A stretch of DNA of 64,000 bases from Stenotrophomonas maltophilia (GTDB lineage Bacteria; Pseudomonadota; Gammaproteobacteria; Xanthomonadales; Xanthomonadaceae): the NCBI RefSeq assembly GCF_003205835.1, contig NZ_CP029773.1:4124501-4188500 (forward strand), written 5' to 3'. Under the pieces are notes generated by a model. The model made no database searches. It was not told where the DNA came from and worked only from the letters and a program-made list of their open reading frames with translations. Below are positions 1 to 8,376 of the stretch, piece after piece. The position numbers and the translations under genes are program-made. Position 1 is the first letter of the stretch. Every line of letters starts with the position of its first letter.

Positions 1-821
1 CCATCACCGACGGATTCCAGCAGCAGGCCATCGGCACGTTCGTCCTGCAGCCCGTACAGCTCGGCGAAGGCAGGGTTGTGCAGCTGTACACGCAGGTCAC
101 GGTCAAGCAGCACGATCGGTTCGCGCACCGTCTGCAGTACCGACGCGGCACGTGCCGCCGCGCGCAGTGATTGCCGTTCGGCATGCAGGCGACGGCCGAT
201 CTGCCGCTGCAGCAGCCACAACACCAGGCCGAGCAGCGCCAGCTGGATCACCAGCGAACTCCACGACACCAGCTCGGTCTGCTTGCGCTGGCGCGCAGCC
301 TGCTCCGCACGCAGGGTCAGCAGTTTCTGCTCACTGGCCTGCAGTTCTTCAACCAGGCCGCGAATCGGATAGCGCGTGCTCAGGTCCTTCACCAGCCCGC
401 GCTGATCACTGTTGGGCTCAGACTTGGCCAGCTCACGGGCAAGCGCCATGCGCCCTTCCAGCATCGACTCGATACGGCCGATGCGGATCAGCTGGTCAGG
501 ATTGTCGCGGGTCATCCGGCCCAGTTCGGCCAGGCGCCCGGGAATGTCGTTGGCCTTGGCCATGCGCTCGCGCAGCCCCGGCGCGTCCACACCCTTGGAC
601 AGCGTCAGCGCCGCCGACTCGACATCGCGTACGTCCGCCTGCAGCTGCTGCAAGGCTACGCCGACGGCCTGGGTGTGATTGACCCAGGCCATCGCCTGTT
701 CGTTGTCCTGCTGCAGTTTGCGCAGGGTCAACCACGGCACCACGATGATCGCGGCGGCGGCCAGCGCCAAGGCTGGCAATCGCCAACGGTCCCAGATGTC
801 GTCACTGAAAACCAGCGCCAT
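1..821 (-). CDS. CHASE3/PAS membrane sensor protein (3' part missing)
   Basis: Read on the minus strand from the ATG at 819-821 and still open at the window edge, giving about 273 residues. The protein has a transmembrane segment near residues 14-33, a helical sensor region of CHASE3 type (WVNHTQAV is typical), a second hydrophobic segment near residues 190-210, and then the start of a PAS domain (VREPIVLLDRDLRVQLYNPA). Such proteins usually end in a histidine kinase, GGDEF or chemotaxis module, but that part lies outside the window, so the output domain is unknown. GAGGA just upstream can serve as ribosome binding site. Confidence 0.75.
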   Translation of the reverse strand, partial: MALVFSDDIWDRWRLPALALAAAAIIVVPWLTLRKLQQDNEQAMAWVNHTQAVGVALQQLQADVRDVESAALTLSKGVDAPGLRERMAKANDIPGRLAELGRMTRDNPDQLIRIGRIESMLEGRMALARELAKSEPNSDQRGLVKDLSTRYPIRGLVEELQASEQKLLTLRAEQAARQRKQTELVSWSSLVIQLALLGLVLWLLQRQIGRRLHAERQSLRAAARAASVLQTVREPIVLLDRDLRVQLHNPAFAELYGLQDERADGLLLESVGD

Positions 822-950
822 AGTTCCTCGTCAGCACAGCCGCGAAGCGTTTTCCGGGACGAGCCCGGTTGCGGCGGAACCGGCAATATAGCGCAGGCGG
901 TCACAAGTCTGGGGTTTCCAGCGCGGTTGCCTGAACGGGTTACGACATTT

Positions 951-1012
951 CCTGTGGAGCCGAGCATGGCTCGGCTCCACAGGGGGTGGGCGCCCCGCCT
1001 GGGGCGCCCACC
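951..1012. repeat. Two adjacent perfect hairpins (REP-type)
   Basis: The first hairpin has 15-bp perfect arms (951-965 and 969-983) around loop ATG, with core GGAGCCGAGC. The second has 12-bp perfect arms (985-996 and 1001-1012) around GCCT. They lie 5 bp past the stop of the BON gene and between two minus-strand genes. They may act as a REP element and as transcript end for the BON gene, though there is no clear T run. Confidence 0.6.
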
Positions 1013-1016
1013 GGGG

Positions 1017-1400
1017 TCAGCGCTTGGCAGCTGCGCTGACCTTCAATGCAGCGGCATCGACGCGGGTCACGCCCTTGATGCCCTTGGCGGTGGTCACCGC
1101 CTTGTCCTTTTCAGCCTGGGTGGCCACGGCACCGCTCAGGCTGACCACGCCGTTCACGGTTTCCACCTTGATTTCAGTGCCCGGAACGTTGCTGCTGGCC
1201 AGCAGATCGGCCTTCACCTTGGTGGTGATCCAGGTATCGGTCACCGGCTCGTTGGAGTCATGGCGATCGGCATGGGTTGCCGGATGGGTGCTGGTCGGCG
1301 GGCTCTTCGCGGCCGGGTCCTTGGCGAATGCAGCCGAGGAGGACAGCGCCAGGCCCAGGGTCAGGGCGGAAGCAATCAGCGTGCGGGTGGTATTGCTCAT
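1017..1400 (-). CDS. Exported BON-domain protein
   Basis: 127 residues. A Sec signal peptide covers about residues 1-26 (cleavage near AAFA-K), so the product is periplasmic. A Pro/Ser/His-rich linker follows, then one BON domain from about residue 55 (TDTWITTKVKADLL ... VNGVVSLSGAV ... VTRVDAAALKV). BON domains occur in OsmY and in outer-membrane or phospholipid-associated stress proteins, where they are thought to bind membranes. OsmY itself has two BON domains; this protein has one. The upstream gap to 1571 is shared with a plus-strand oxidoreductase. Confidence 0.85.
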   Translation of the reverse strand: MSNTTRTLIASALTLGLALSSSAAFAKDPAAKSPPTSTHPATHADRHDSNEPVTDTWITTKVKADLLASSNVPGTEIKVETVNGVVSLSGAVATQAEKDKAVTTAKGIKGVTRVDAAALKVSAAAKR

Positions 1401-1570
1401 CGTGTCGTACTCCTTCGGGATGTGCTGCCAGTCTGGACAAGCCTCCGTAGAGCAGGCGTGGCGTTGCGGTCATGCCGCTGTGAATCGAGGCGATTCCAAC
1501 GGCAACGGTTCAGTTTTGGCCTGTACGCAGGTGTCGTTTACCCTGCCCTTCCCATTGCCGGAGCCGTCTC

Positions 1571-2614
1571 ATGCGCCCCGACCTGCAACTGGCCCTGATC
1601 GGCTACGGCCTCGCCGGCCGCGTCTTCCATGCGCCGCTGATCCAGCACACGCCCGGGCTGGTGCTGCACAGCATCGTCAGTTCGCAGCGCGACACGTTGC
1701 TGCGCGCGTTCAGCGACGTGCACGTGCGCGCCACGCCGCAGGAGGTGTTCGACGACCCGGCGGTGGACGCGGTGGTGATCGCCACTCCGAACGCACAACA
1801 CGCACCGCTGGCAATCGCGGCGTTGGCCGCGGGCAAGCATGTGCTGGTCGACAAGCCGTTCGCGCTGGATGTCGCTGAAGCCGAAGCGGTGCTGGCTGCG
1901 GCACGTGATGCCGGACGCATCGCGACCGTGTTCCAGAACCGGCGCTTCGATGCCGACTTCCTCACCCTGCAGGCGCTGCTGGCCGAAGGCGCGCTCGGTG
2001 ACGTGGCCGAGTGCCATGCGCACTTCGACCGCTACCGGCCGCAGGTGCGCGACCGCTGGCGCGAGCAGGACGGACCGGGCAGCGGCCTGTGGTACGACCT
2101 CGGACCGCACCTGCTGGACCAGATGCTGGTGCTGTTCGGCTGGCCCGAGGCCATCGATGCCGATCTGGCCGTGCAACGCGAAGGTGGCAGCGGCATCGAT
2201 TACTTCCACGCGGTACTGCACTACCCGAGGCATCGCGCGATCGTGCATGCCGGTTCGCTGGTGGCGGCCCCCACGCCGCACTTCAGTGTGCATGGCAGTC
2301 GTGGCAGCTGGATCAAGCATGGGCTGGACGTGCAGGAGGCACAGCTGCGGCGCGGTGTTGCGCCAGGGGCGCCGGGCTGGGGCATCGACCCACGGCACGG
2401 CGAGTTGGTGCGCTGCGATGCCGAGGACAATGTGCAGCGCAGTACCGTGGACAACCTGCCGGGCGACTACCGGCGGCTGTATTCGCAGTTTGCGGCGGCG
2501 ATGCACGGCGATGGCGAAGCCACGGTCAGTCCGGTGCAGGCACTGCAGTTGATGCGGTTGCTGCAGGCCGGCATGGACAGCGCGCGCGAAGGGCGGCGAA
2601 TCGCGTTGGGGTGA
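1571..2614 (+). CDS. Gfo/Idh/MocA family oxidoreductase
   Basis: 347 residues. The N-terminal Rossmann fold starts with LIGYGLAGRVFHAPLI. VIATPNAQHAPLAI and the VDKPFALD segment (Lys-Pro of the family) follow. The C-terminal alpha/beta domain contains WYDLGPHLLDQ with the usual Asp and His. Members oxidise or reduce sugar-like substrates with NAD(P); the overall form resembles the YdgJ/YhhX branch, but the substrate cannot be told. GGAG seven bases before the ATG supports this start. It stands alone, divergent from the BON gene. Confidence 0.85.
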   Translation: MRPDLQLALIGYGLAGRVFHAPLIQHTPGLVLHSIVSSQRDTLLRAFSDVHVRATPQEVFDDPAVDAVVIATPNAQHAPLAIAALAAGKHVLVDKPFALDVAEAEAVLAAARDAGRIATVFQNRRFDADFLTLQALLAEGALGDVAECHAHFDRYRPQVRDRWREQDGPGSGLWYDLGPHLLDQMLVLFGWPEAIDADLAVQREGGSGIDYFHAVLHYPRHRAIVHAGSLVAAPTPHFSVHGSRGSWIKHGLDVQEAQLRRGVAPGAPGWGIDPRHGELVRCDAEDNVQRSTVDNLPGDYRRLYSQFAAAMHGDGEATVSPVQALQLMRLLQAGMDSAREGRRIALG

Positions 2615-2703
2615 TCGGCAGGGCTGCGCCCTGCACCTACAGAATCAACGGCAACGTCAACGTCAAAAGCGGGCATTCCGTGGATGGCGGGGTGGGTCCG
2701 ATG

Positions 2704-2878
2704 GTAGGTGTCGACCTTGGTCGACACATCGACGTGGAAACCATCGGAAACGGCTTTTCTAGAGTCGAACCATGCTCGACTGGCTGCATGGGGTCAGAGC
2801 CCTTTCCTGCGGAAAGGGATCCGACCCCGATCTGCTTGGGGTCGGGGCCCTTCGGCAACGCCGAAGGGCCCCGACCCC
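2704..2878. repeat. Cluster of SMAG-like and GGGGTC-type palindromes
   Basis: The 270-bp gap between the convergent oxidoreductase and gnd holds only repeats. There is a GTAG-headed palindrome at 2704-2727 (GTGTCGACC / GGTCGACAC) and a degenerate one near 2760-2780. A GGGGTCAGAGCCC hairpin lies at 2790-2828 with imperfect arms. A 19-bp perfect hairpin follows at 2838-2856 / 2860-2878 with loop AAC. The last two belong to a family also found at 17934, 47719 and 54313. I see no gene here. Confidence 0.8.
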
Positions 2879-2888
2879 ACCGCGGTGC

Positions 2889-3794
2889 TTACGATTTCTT
2901 GATGGCGTGACCGCCGAATTCATTGCGCATCGCCGACAACAGGCGGTCGGTGAACGAATTCGATTCGCGCGAGCGCAGGCGTTCCAGCAGCGACAGGGTG
3001 ATCACCGGTGCCGGCACATCGAGCGCGATCGCTTCGGCCACGGTCCAGCGGCCTTCGCCGGAATCCTCCACGTACGGGGCGATGCCATCCAGCGACGGAT
3101 TGCGCTTGAGGGCTTCAGTGCTCAGGTCCAGCAGCCACGAACGCACCACGCTGCCGTGGCGCCAGACGTCGGCGACCTGGGCCAGGTCCAGTTCCATTTC
3201 CTGCTTGCGCTCCATCAGCGCGAAGCCTTCGGCGTAGGCCTGCATCATTCCGTATTCGATGCCGTTGTGGACCATCTTGGTGAAGTGGCCAGCGCCGGAC
3301 GGGCCGACACGCCCCCAGCCACGATCTTCGGCCGGTGCCAGCGTGCGCAGCAGCGGTGCGATCTGCTCCACCACCGACGCTTCGCCACCGACCATCAGGC
3401 TGTAGCCCTCCTGCAGGCCCCACACGCCACCACTGGTGCCGCAGTCGACGTAGCCCAGATCGTCTTCGGCCAGTGCCTTGGCGCGACGGATCGAGTCCTG
3501 GTAGTTGGAGTTGCCGCCGTCGATGACGATGTCACCTTCGGCCAGGTGCGGGGTCAGCTGGCCCAGGGTCTGGTCGACGGTTTCGCCGGCCGGCACCATC
3601 AGCCACACCACGCGCGGAACCGGCAGCGCGGCAACCGCGGCGGCCAGCGAATCAACCACTTCCAGGCCGGCCTCGGCAGCGCGCTGGCGGGCACCCTCGC
3701 CCGGGTCGTAGCCAACCACGCGGTGGCCGCCGCGATGCAGGCGCTGGGCCATGTTGGCGCCCATGCGGCCGAGGCCGATCATTGCAATATCCAT
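2889..3794 (-). CDS. gnd: 6-phosphogluconate dehydrogenase, short form
   Basis: 301 residues. It catalyses oxidative decarboxylation of 6-phosphogluconate to ribulose 5-phosphate in the pentose phosphate pathway. The N-terminus MDIAMIGLGRMGANMA is the Rossmann dinucleotide motif. GGVWGLQEGYSLMVGG and GHFTKMVHNGIEYGMMQ carry the substrate and catalytic Lys signatures. It belongs to the short (about 300-residue, YqeC/GndA-like) class that lacks the long C-terminal domain of the 470-residue E. coli enzyme; this class often prefers NAD, which is family knowledge and not visible here. It is followed 10 bp on by 3805-5064, with no sign of a shared function. Confidence 0.92.
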   Translation of the reverse strand: MDIAMIGLGRMGANMAQRLHRGGHRVVGYDPGEGARQRAAEAGLEVVDSLAAAVAALPVPRVVWLMVPAGETVDQTLGQLTPHLAEGDIVIDGGNSNYQDSIRRAKALAEDDLGYVDCGTSGGVWGLQEGYSLMVGGEASVVEQIAPLLRTLAPAEDRGWGRVGPSGAGHFTKMVHNGIEYGMMQAYAEGFALMERKQEMELDLAQVADVWRHGSVVRSWLLDLSTEALKRNPSLDGIAPYVEDSGEGRWTVAEAIALDVPAPVITLSLLERLRSRESNSFTDRLLSAMRNEFGGHAIKKS

Positions 3795-3804
3795 TGTTTC
3801 ACCT

Positions 3805-5064
3805 TCAGTTGGGGTCTAGGGTCAGGCTGCCTGGCCTGCCGGTAGCCGCGCAGTGGCGCAGCTGCGCCTCGCGCCAACGCCGGTAGAGCGTGGTATGCAG
3901 ATTGTGCACCGCCAGGTCGATCGAAAACGGCGTTCGCGGGTTGCGATCGAGCAGGCGGGCGATGTGGTAGCCGATGGGACGTATACCGCGTGGATGCACA
4001 TAGATCACGAACTGCTGGTAGAACGGATCGTCCAGCAGCTGGTCCATGCGTGCCAGCGTGTCGTGGTAGCGCGGTTCCAGCCGTGCACGAAGGTTGGGAT
4101 CACGCTCGAACAACAGGCGCTCGAAGTAGCGCTGGCCGATGCGCGGGATGCCCTGCGCGAGTTTCCAGAGTTCGACATTGCGCTGGTCGTACCAGGCCAG
4201 CCCACCGTGCATCGCCAGTGCCTGCGCAGCGTCTGCACCCACATCGACCACCACGAAGTTCTCGGCCTGGTTGCTCAGATCGTCCAGCGTGCTCTTGTCG
4301 TACACATGTTCGATGAAACCGGGCACGCCGACGAAGGCCTGCCGTCCCATCGCCGAGGTGCGCACCGCTTTGCCATCGGCGAAGAAGTCGCCTGCATGTG
4401 CGCCGAGCAGGATGCTGTCGGTGTCATGCAGGGCGAGGAAGGTGCCGATCGACAGTTCATCCGCTGCGAACTCCGTATCGAACGCGGCATCGCCATACAG
4501 CTCTCGTTGCGTGGCCAACTGCGCGACCTGGCGGCCGACCCCGCATTCGGCACGCACGGCACCGCTGTAGAACGCCTCCAGTGCATGACTGTTGCCCGCG
4601 CTCGGCACGAAGCCACGACCGAAACTGCGCGTGCGCTGCCAGCCTTGCGCGCGTGGGCCCTGTAGGCCGAAGCCGATCCAGCCCAGCTGCGGGCCGGAGA
4701 AGCGGAAGGTGGGATTGTCCTGCAGTGCCGAGGCCGCACGTTGCGTGGCTGCGCCCAGCTGGAACGCATAGGCACAGACCGTGGCCGGATCGTCCAGCAA
4801 TTGTTGCAGCAACGCCTGGCGTGCTGCAGCGGACATTCCGGCCGGCCACCCCACGCGCAGATCGCCTGCCGCCTGTGCTTCAGCCAGCGAGGCACGTGTA
4901 CACACCGGGCCGCCGTGCACCTGTGGTGCACCGGCCGTGACCTCGTCAAAGCGCCATCCCAGCCGCTGCAGCAGGCCCTGCGTGCAGTCCGGCGTTGCGG
5001 ACGCAATGCCCAGCGCGGGCATCAGCAGGAGTGCCACGCCCATCAACCTGCCGCGCACGATCAC
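3805..5064 (-). CDS. Exported protein, possibly transglutaminase-like (Tgl family)
   Basis: 419 residues with a probable signal peptide (about residues 1-23). I do not recognise it as a named gene. One stretch resembles Bacillus spore transglutaminase Tgl. It has a Glu-Cys pair (E173-C174) followed by a helix and an LYGDAAFDTEF segment, comparable to Tgl E115-C116 and IGEDKFNASF. Then come AGDFFADG (compare GDCLYF), QAENFVVVD with E268 (compare GENVILL with E187) and a downstream AMHGG (compare FAHGLG). Those Tgl residues are catalytic. The C-terminal third (YVHPRGIRPIGYHIARLL) is unlike Tgl. The start is a GTG at 5064 that overlaps the TGA of the upstream lipoprotein gene, so the two are translationally coupled. 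Confidence 0.6.
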   Translation of the reverse strand: MIVRGRLMGVALLLMPALGIASATPDCTQGLLQRLGWRFDEVTAGAPQVHGGPVCTRASLAEAQAAGDLRVGWPAGMSAAARQALLQQLLDDPATVCAYAFQLGAATQRAASALQDNPTFRFSGPQLGWIGFGLQGPRAQGWQRTRSFGRGFVPSAGNSHALEAFYSGAVRAECGVGRQVAQLATQRELYGDAAFDTEFAADELSIGTFLALHDTDSILLGAHAGDFFADGKAVRTSAMGRQAFVGVPGFIEHVYDKSTLDDLSNQAENFVVVDVGADAAQALAMHGGLAWYDQRNVELWKLAQGIPRIGQRYFERLLFERDPNLRARLEPRYHDTLARMDQLLDDPFYQQFVIYVHPRGIRPIGYHIARLLDRNPRTPFSIDLAVHNLHTTLYRRWREAQLRHCAATGRPGSLTLDPN

Positions 5065-5669
5065 CCTTGATCCGTGCTGCGGGCCGGTGCGGGCTCGGAC
5101 GATGCAGGCTCGGACGATGCAGGCTCGGGCGGCGCGGGTTTGCCGGCATCCGCCGGCAGATACTGTTGCAGGCGCTGGAAGAAGCGCTGATAGAACCCGG
5201 CATCGGTGACGGTGCTGCTGGCCACTTTCACCAGCGAATCGTCATTGCTGCCGAACGGCAGCGACACCGAGCCCAATGCACCCACGCCCACGCTGGCCGA
5301 CGTCGGGCTCTTCTTCAGCGCGTAGCGGTCCTGCACCGCGCTGACGAACACCAGCGTCTGGCTGCCACGCGGCGCGCAGGAGATGCGCAGCACCAGCTGC
5401 TCGTGGTCGTCCTCGCGTGGCTGGAAATTCTTGTTTCCCTCCACCTGTGCCTCGTCGGAGCGGGCGATGGCGTAGCCCTGGCTGAGCAGGGTGCGCCGTG
5501 CGGCCTCGCAGGCGTCACCGGGACGGCCATCGACGGTACGCGAGAAGGTGTCGCCGGAATCAAAGGATTCGCGCAGCAACGTGCTGTCGGCGGCGCGGCC
5601 ACCACAGGCCGACAGGATCAGGGCGCTGGCGAGCGCCACGGCAGCACTGGAAAGACGGGAGGCCCGCAT
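5061..5669 (-). CDS. Lipoprotein, DUF2242-like
   Basis: 202 residues from the ATG at 5669. That start is chosen because it gives a clean lipoprotein signal MRASRLSSAAVALASALILS-A-C with lipobox LSAC; an upstream in-frame start would bury it. The mature part holds a conserved-looking region (DACEAARRTLLSQGYAI, QLVLRISCAPRG) and ends in a Pro/Ala/Ser/Glu repeat tail with repeated PASSEPA. It is probably anchored in a membrane facing the periplasm. I associate it, without certainty, with DUF2242 lipoproteins of unknown function. Its stop overlaps the GTG of the transglutaminase-like gene by 4 bp (GTGA), which suggests a joint role. Confidence 0.75.
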   Translation of the reverse strand: MRASRLSSAAVALASALILSACGGRAADSTLLRESFDSGDTFSRTVDGRPGDACEAARRTLLSQGYAIARSDEAQVEGNKNFQPREDDHEQLVLRISCAPRGSQTLVFVSAVQDRYALKKSPTSASVGVGALGSVSLPFGSNDDSLVKVASSTVTDAGFYQRFFQRLQQYLPADAGKPAPPEPASSEPASSEPAPARSTDQG

Positions 5670-5775
5670 GGGTACTCCTGCGAGGACGGTACCGCCAAGG
5701 GTAGCCCTGCGGCCGTGTGCGGCAGGTCGAAACCGGCGTGACCGAGCCACCCCGTTGCTGCCGGTTCATGCACAG

Positions 5776-5840
5776 AAAAGGGGACGGAGGGGATTAAGTC
5801 GTTTGTGCCACAAACGACTTAATCCCCTCCGTCCCCTTTT
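5776..5840. repeat. 65-bp perfect palindrome
   Basis: Two perfect 32-bp arms (5776-5807 and 5809-5840) meet at a single central C (5808). The arm starts AAAAGGGGACGGAGGGG and ends in GTCGTTTGTG. No bulge or mismatch is present, so it could extrude as a cruciform or form a very stable RNA hairpin. It is unrelated in sequence to the GTAG palindromes elsewhere in the window. It may be a recognition site or remnant of a REP/IS200-type element. Confidence 0.85.
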
Positions 5841-5848
5841 ACGCAGAA

Positions 5849-5867
5849 GGGCCGGCAATGCCGGCCC
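5849..5867 (-). terminator. Probable terminator after prc
   Basis: A 9-bp perfect stem GGGCCGGCA / TGCCGGCCC with a one-base loop lies 27 bp past the prc stop. On the minus strand it is followed by TTCTGCGT, a weak T stretch. Confidence 0.4.
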
Positions 5868-5893
5868 CTCGGGTATCACATGCCGTCGCCGGC

Positions 5894-8071
5894 TCAGTCG
5901 GCCCAGCGACCAGCGCCGGTCGACTGCGGCAGCACCTGCGCCGACAGCGGGCGGTCGTTGGCCAGCAGGTTCACCGCATCGGCCAGGATCGAGGCCGACT
6001 CGCGCAGCAGCGGGTCCGGACGCTTCTCGGCAGCCTTCTCGCGCGCTGCATCCTTGACGATGTCGCGCTCGTTGCCAGTCAGGCCGTCGTCGTTGCTGTC
6101 ATCGGCCAGCGGGTCCAGGGCCAGGCCCAGTTCCTTGCGCATCGCCTGGCGCTCCTTGCGCTGGGTGTCCTGGCGCTCACGCTCGGCGCGGCGGGTGGCC
6201 TCGTTGAGCGAGATGTACTTCTTCGCGGCCTCGGTGCGGAACTGCTGCACGTCCTCGTTCCACCACTGGAATTCCTTGTCGGCGGCGATGCGCGCGTCAT
6301 GGCGGGTTTCCAGCTTCGGCAGCAGCGGCGCGAAGTTGCCGTACTGGGTGTGCGGCACGGCAGCGATGCGGGTCCACGGCAGCGCGTTGTCGTAGGTGCT
6401 CTCGCCGAACTCGGTGGCATCGACACTGGCCGGGAAGGCCAGGTCCGGCACCACACCCTTGTGCTGGGTGCTGCTGCCGCTGATGCGGAAGAACTGGGCG
6501 ATGGTCAGCTTCACCTGGCCGAAGCGCTGGGTCTCGCCACTCGGCCAACGGTCCAGGTCGACGATGTTCTGCACGGTGCCCTTGCCGAAGCTGGTCTCAC
6601 CGATCACCAGGCCACGGCCGTAATCCTGGATGGCACCGGCAAAGATTTCCGAAGCCGAAGCCGAACCGCGGTTGATCAGCACTGCCAGCGGGCCATCCCA
6701 TGCCACGCCCTGGTTGCGGTCGCTGTTGACGGTGACGCGGCCACCGGACTCGCGCACCTGCACCACCGGGCCCTGCTCGATGAACAGACCGGTCAGTTCA
6801 ATGGCTTCATCCAGCGAACCACCACCGTTGTTGCGCAGGTCCAGCACCACGCCGTCCAGCTTGTCGTTCTTGAAACCAGCCAGCAGCTTGGCCACGTCGC
6901 GGGTAGCCGAGGCATAGTCGGCGGCATTGCGGCGACGGCCTTCGAAGTCCTGGTAGAAGGTCGGCAGCTTGATCACGCCGATCTTCCGTGCCGGCTCGCC
7001 GTTGGCGGCCGGAATGGTCATGGTCTCGCCCTTGGCGGCCTGTTCGGCCAGGCGCACCTTCTGCCGGGTCAGCACCAGGGTGTGGTGCTTGCCGTCGGCA
7101 CCTTCGGCGGCCGGAATGAATTCCAGCTTGACCTGGGTGTCCTTGGCGCCGCGGATCTTGGCCACGACATCGTCGATGCGCCAGCCGATCACGTCCTCGA
7201 CCAGACCGGACTTGCCCTGGCCAACGCCGACGATGCGGTCACCCGGCTTCAGCGTGCCATCCACGGCGGCCGGACCACCGGCGATGATCTCGCGGATCAC
7301 CACCACGTCGTCCTGGCGCTGCAGCTGCGCACCGATGCCTTCCAGCGACAGCGACATCGCCTGGTTGAAGTTCTCGGCGGTGCGCGGGGTGAAGTAATCG
7401 GTGTGCGGATCAACCGCGCTGGTGTACGAGTTCATGAAGAACTGGAAGACGTCTTCGCCCTTCAGCTCGTTGACCGACTTCTCCAGCGTCGCGTAGCGCT
7501 TGTCCAGCGTCTTGCGGATGTCATCCGGCTTCTTGCCAGCCAGCTTCAGGCGCAGCCAGTCGTTCTTCACCGACTTGCGCCACAGCTCGTCCAGCTCTGC
7601 ACTGCTGGCCGCCCACGGCACCTTCTTGCGGTCGTATTCGAAGCGCTCGTCGGTGGTGAAATCCGGCTCCTGCTTGAGCAGCTTGCGCGCGTAGGCCACG
7701 CGTTCGCCGACGCGCTGCTTGTAGACCGCGAACACCTGGAACGCCGGCTCCAGCTCGCCGCCACGGATGGCCGAGGAAATGTTGGCTTCAAACGGCGCGA
7801 AGCGCGCCACGTCGGCCTGGGTGAAGTACTGCTTGCCGCCGTCCAGCGTCTCCAGGTAGCGCTTGAACACGTCCTTGGAGGTGGCCTCGTCCAGCGCACG
7901 CGGGCGATAGGCGTAACGGCTGTCGGACAGCAGGCCGTACACCAGCTTGGAGGTGGTCACCTGATCGGCGGTTGCCGCAGCGGGCAATGCCGGCGAATCG
8001 GCCTTGGCCGCCAGCGCCAGCGGCGCGACCAGCGCCAGGGCCATCAGGAATGCGGGGGCTTTGAATTTCAT
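5894..8071 (-). CDS. prc: Tail-specific (C-terminal processing) protease Prc
   Basis: 725 residues from the ATG at 8071. This start gives a signal peptide (MKFKAPAFLMALALVAPLAL) and a periplasmic product. The N-terminal helical domain covers about residues 30-210, the PDZ domain is around 240-330 (LEGIGAQLQRQDDVVVIREI), and the S41 serine protease core follows. The catalytic Ser/Lys dyad is visible in RGSASASEIFAGA (Ser near residue 470) and SFGKGTVQ (Lys near 495), spaced as in E. coli Prc. A C-terminal DUF3340-type region completes the protein. Prc trims or degrades periplasmic proteins, including peptidoglycan hydrolases, by their C-termini, fitting the wall-synthesis block next door. Confidence 0.95.
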   Translation of the reverse strand: MKFKAPAFLMALALVAPLALAAKADSPALPAAATADQVTTSKLVYGLLSDSRYAYRPRALDEATSKDVFKRYLETLDGGKQYFTQADVARFAPFEANISSAIRGGELEPAFQVFAVYKQRVGERVAYARKLLKQEPDFTTDERFEYDRKKVPWAASSAELDELWRKSVKNDWLRLKLAGKKPDDIRKTLDKRYATLEKSVNELKGEDVFQFFMNSYTSAVDPHTDYFTPRTAENFNQAMSLSLEGIGAQLQRQDDVVVIREIIAGGPAAVDGTLKPGDRIVGVGQGKSGLVEDVIGWRIDDVVAKIRGAKDTQVKLEFIPAAEGADGKHHTLVLTRQKVRLAEQAAKGETMTIPAANGEPARKIGVIKLPTFYQDFEGRRRNAADYASATRDVAKLLAGFKNDKLDGVVLDLRNNGGGSLDEAIELTGLFIEQGPVVQVRESGGRVTVNSDRNQGVAWDGPLAVLINRGSASASEIFAGAIQDYGRGLVIGETSFGKGTVQNIVDLDRWPSGETQRFGQVKLTIAQFFRISGSSTQHKGVVPDLAFPASVDATEFGESTYDNALPWTRIAAVPHTQYGNFAPLLPKLETRHDARIAADKEFQWWNEDVQQFRTEAAKKYISLNEATRRAERERQDTQRKERQAMRKELGLALDPLADDSNDDGLTGNERDIVKDAAREKAAEKRPDPLLRESASILADAVNLLANDRPLSAQVLPQSTGAGRWAD

Positions 8072-8376
8072 TGACGTGCTCGAAGGCGCCTTGCCAAGGG
8101 GGAGACTGCGGGGTGTTAAGACACCACGACAGTGCCGAAAGTTGCCGGGTTTGTCACCCGGCCGCGCTCGGTGGAAAACCAGCCTAGCGGGGCCGGTGTA
8201 GCAAATTGTGAATGCAGGCGAAGGCACGGCAGAGCCCTTGCTCGGCAGGCCGCCAGCAAGCAAGCCGAGCATGGGCTCGGCTCTACAGCAGGCAAAGGCG
8301 TGCGAACCAAGGTTCGCACCCACCGGCAGAGTGGTTCGCACCCACCGAAGGTGGCGGGCCGCGCCCGCCTGGGGCG
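8072..8376. repeat. Gap with prc upstream region and three palindromes
   Basis: This 305-bp gap between lipA and prc holds no gene. A palindrome of SMAG type lies at 8263-8286 (GCCGAGCATGGGCTCGGC), followed by two copies of a GTGCGAACC element near 8298-8322 and 8331-8352. The stretch near 8072-8200 must carry the prc promoter; I could not define its boxes. Confidence 0.6.
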
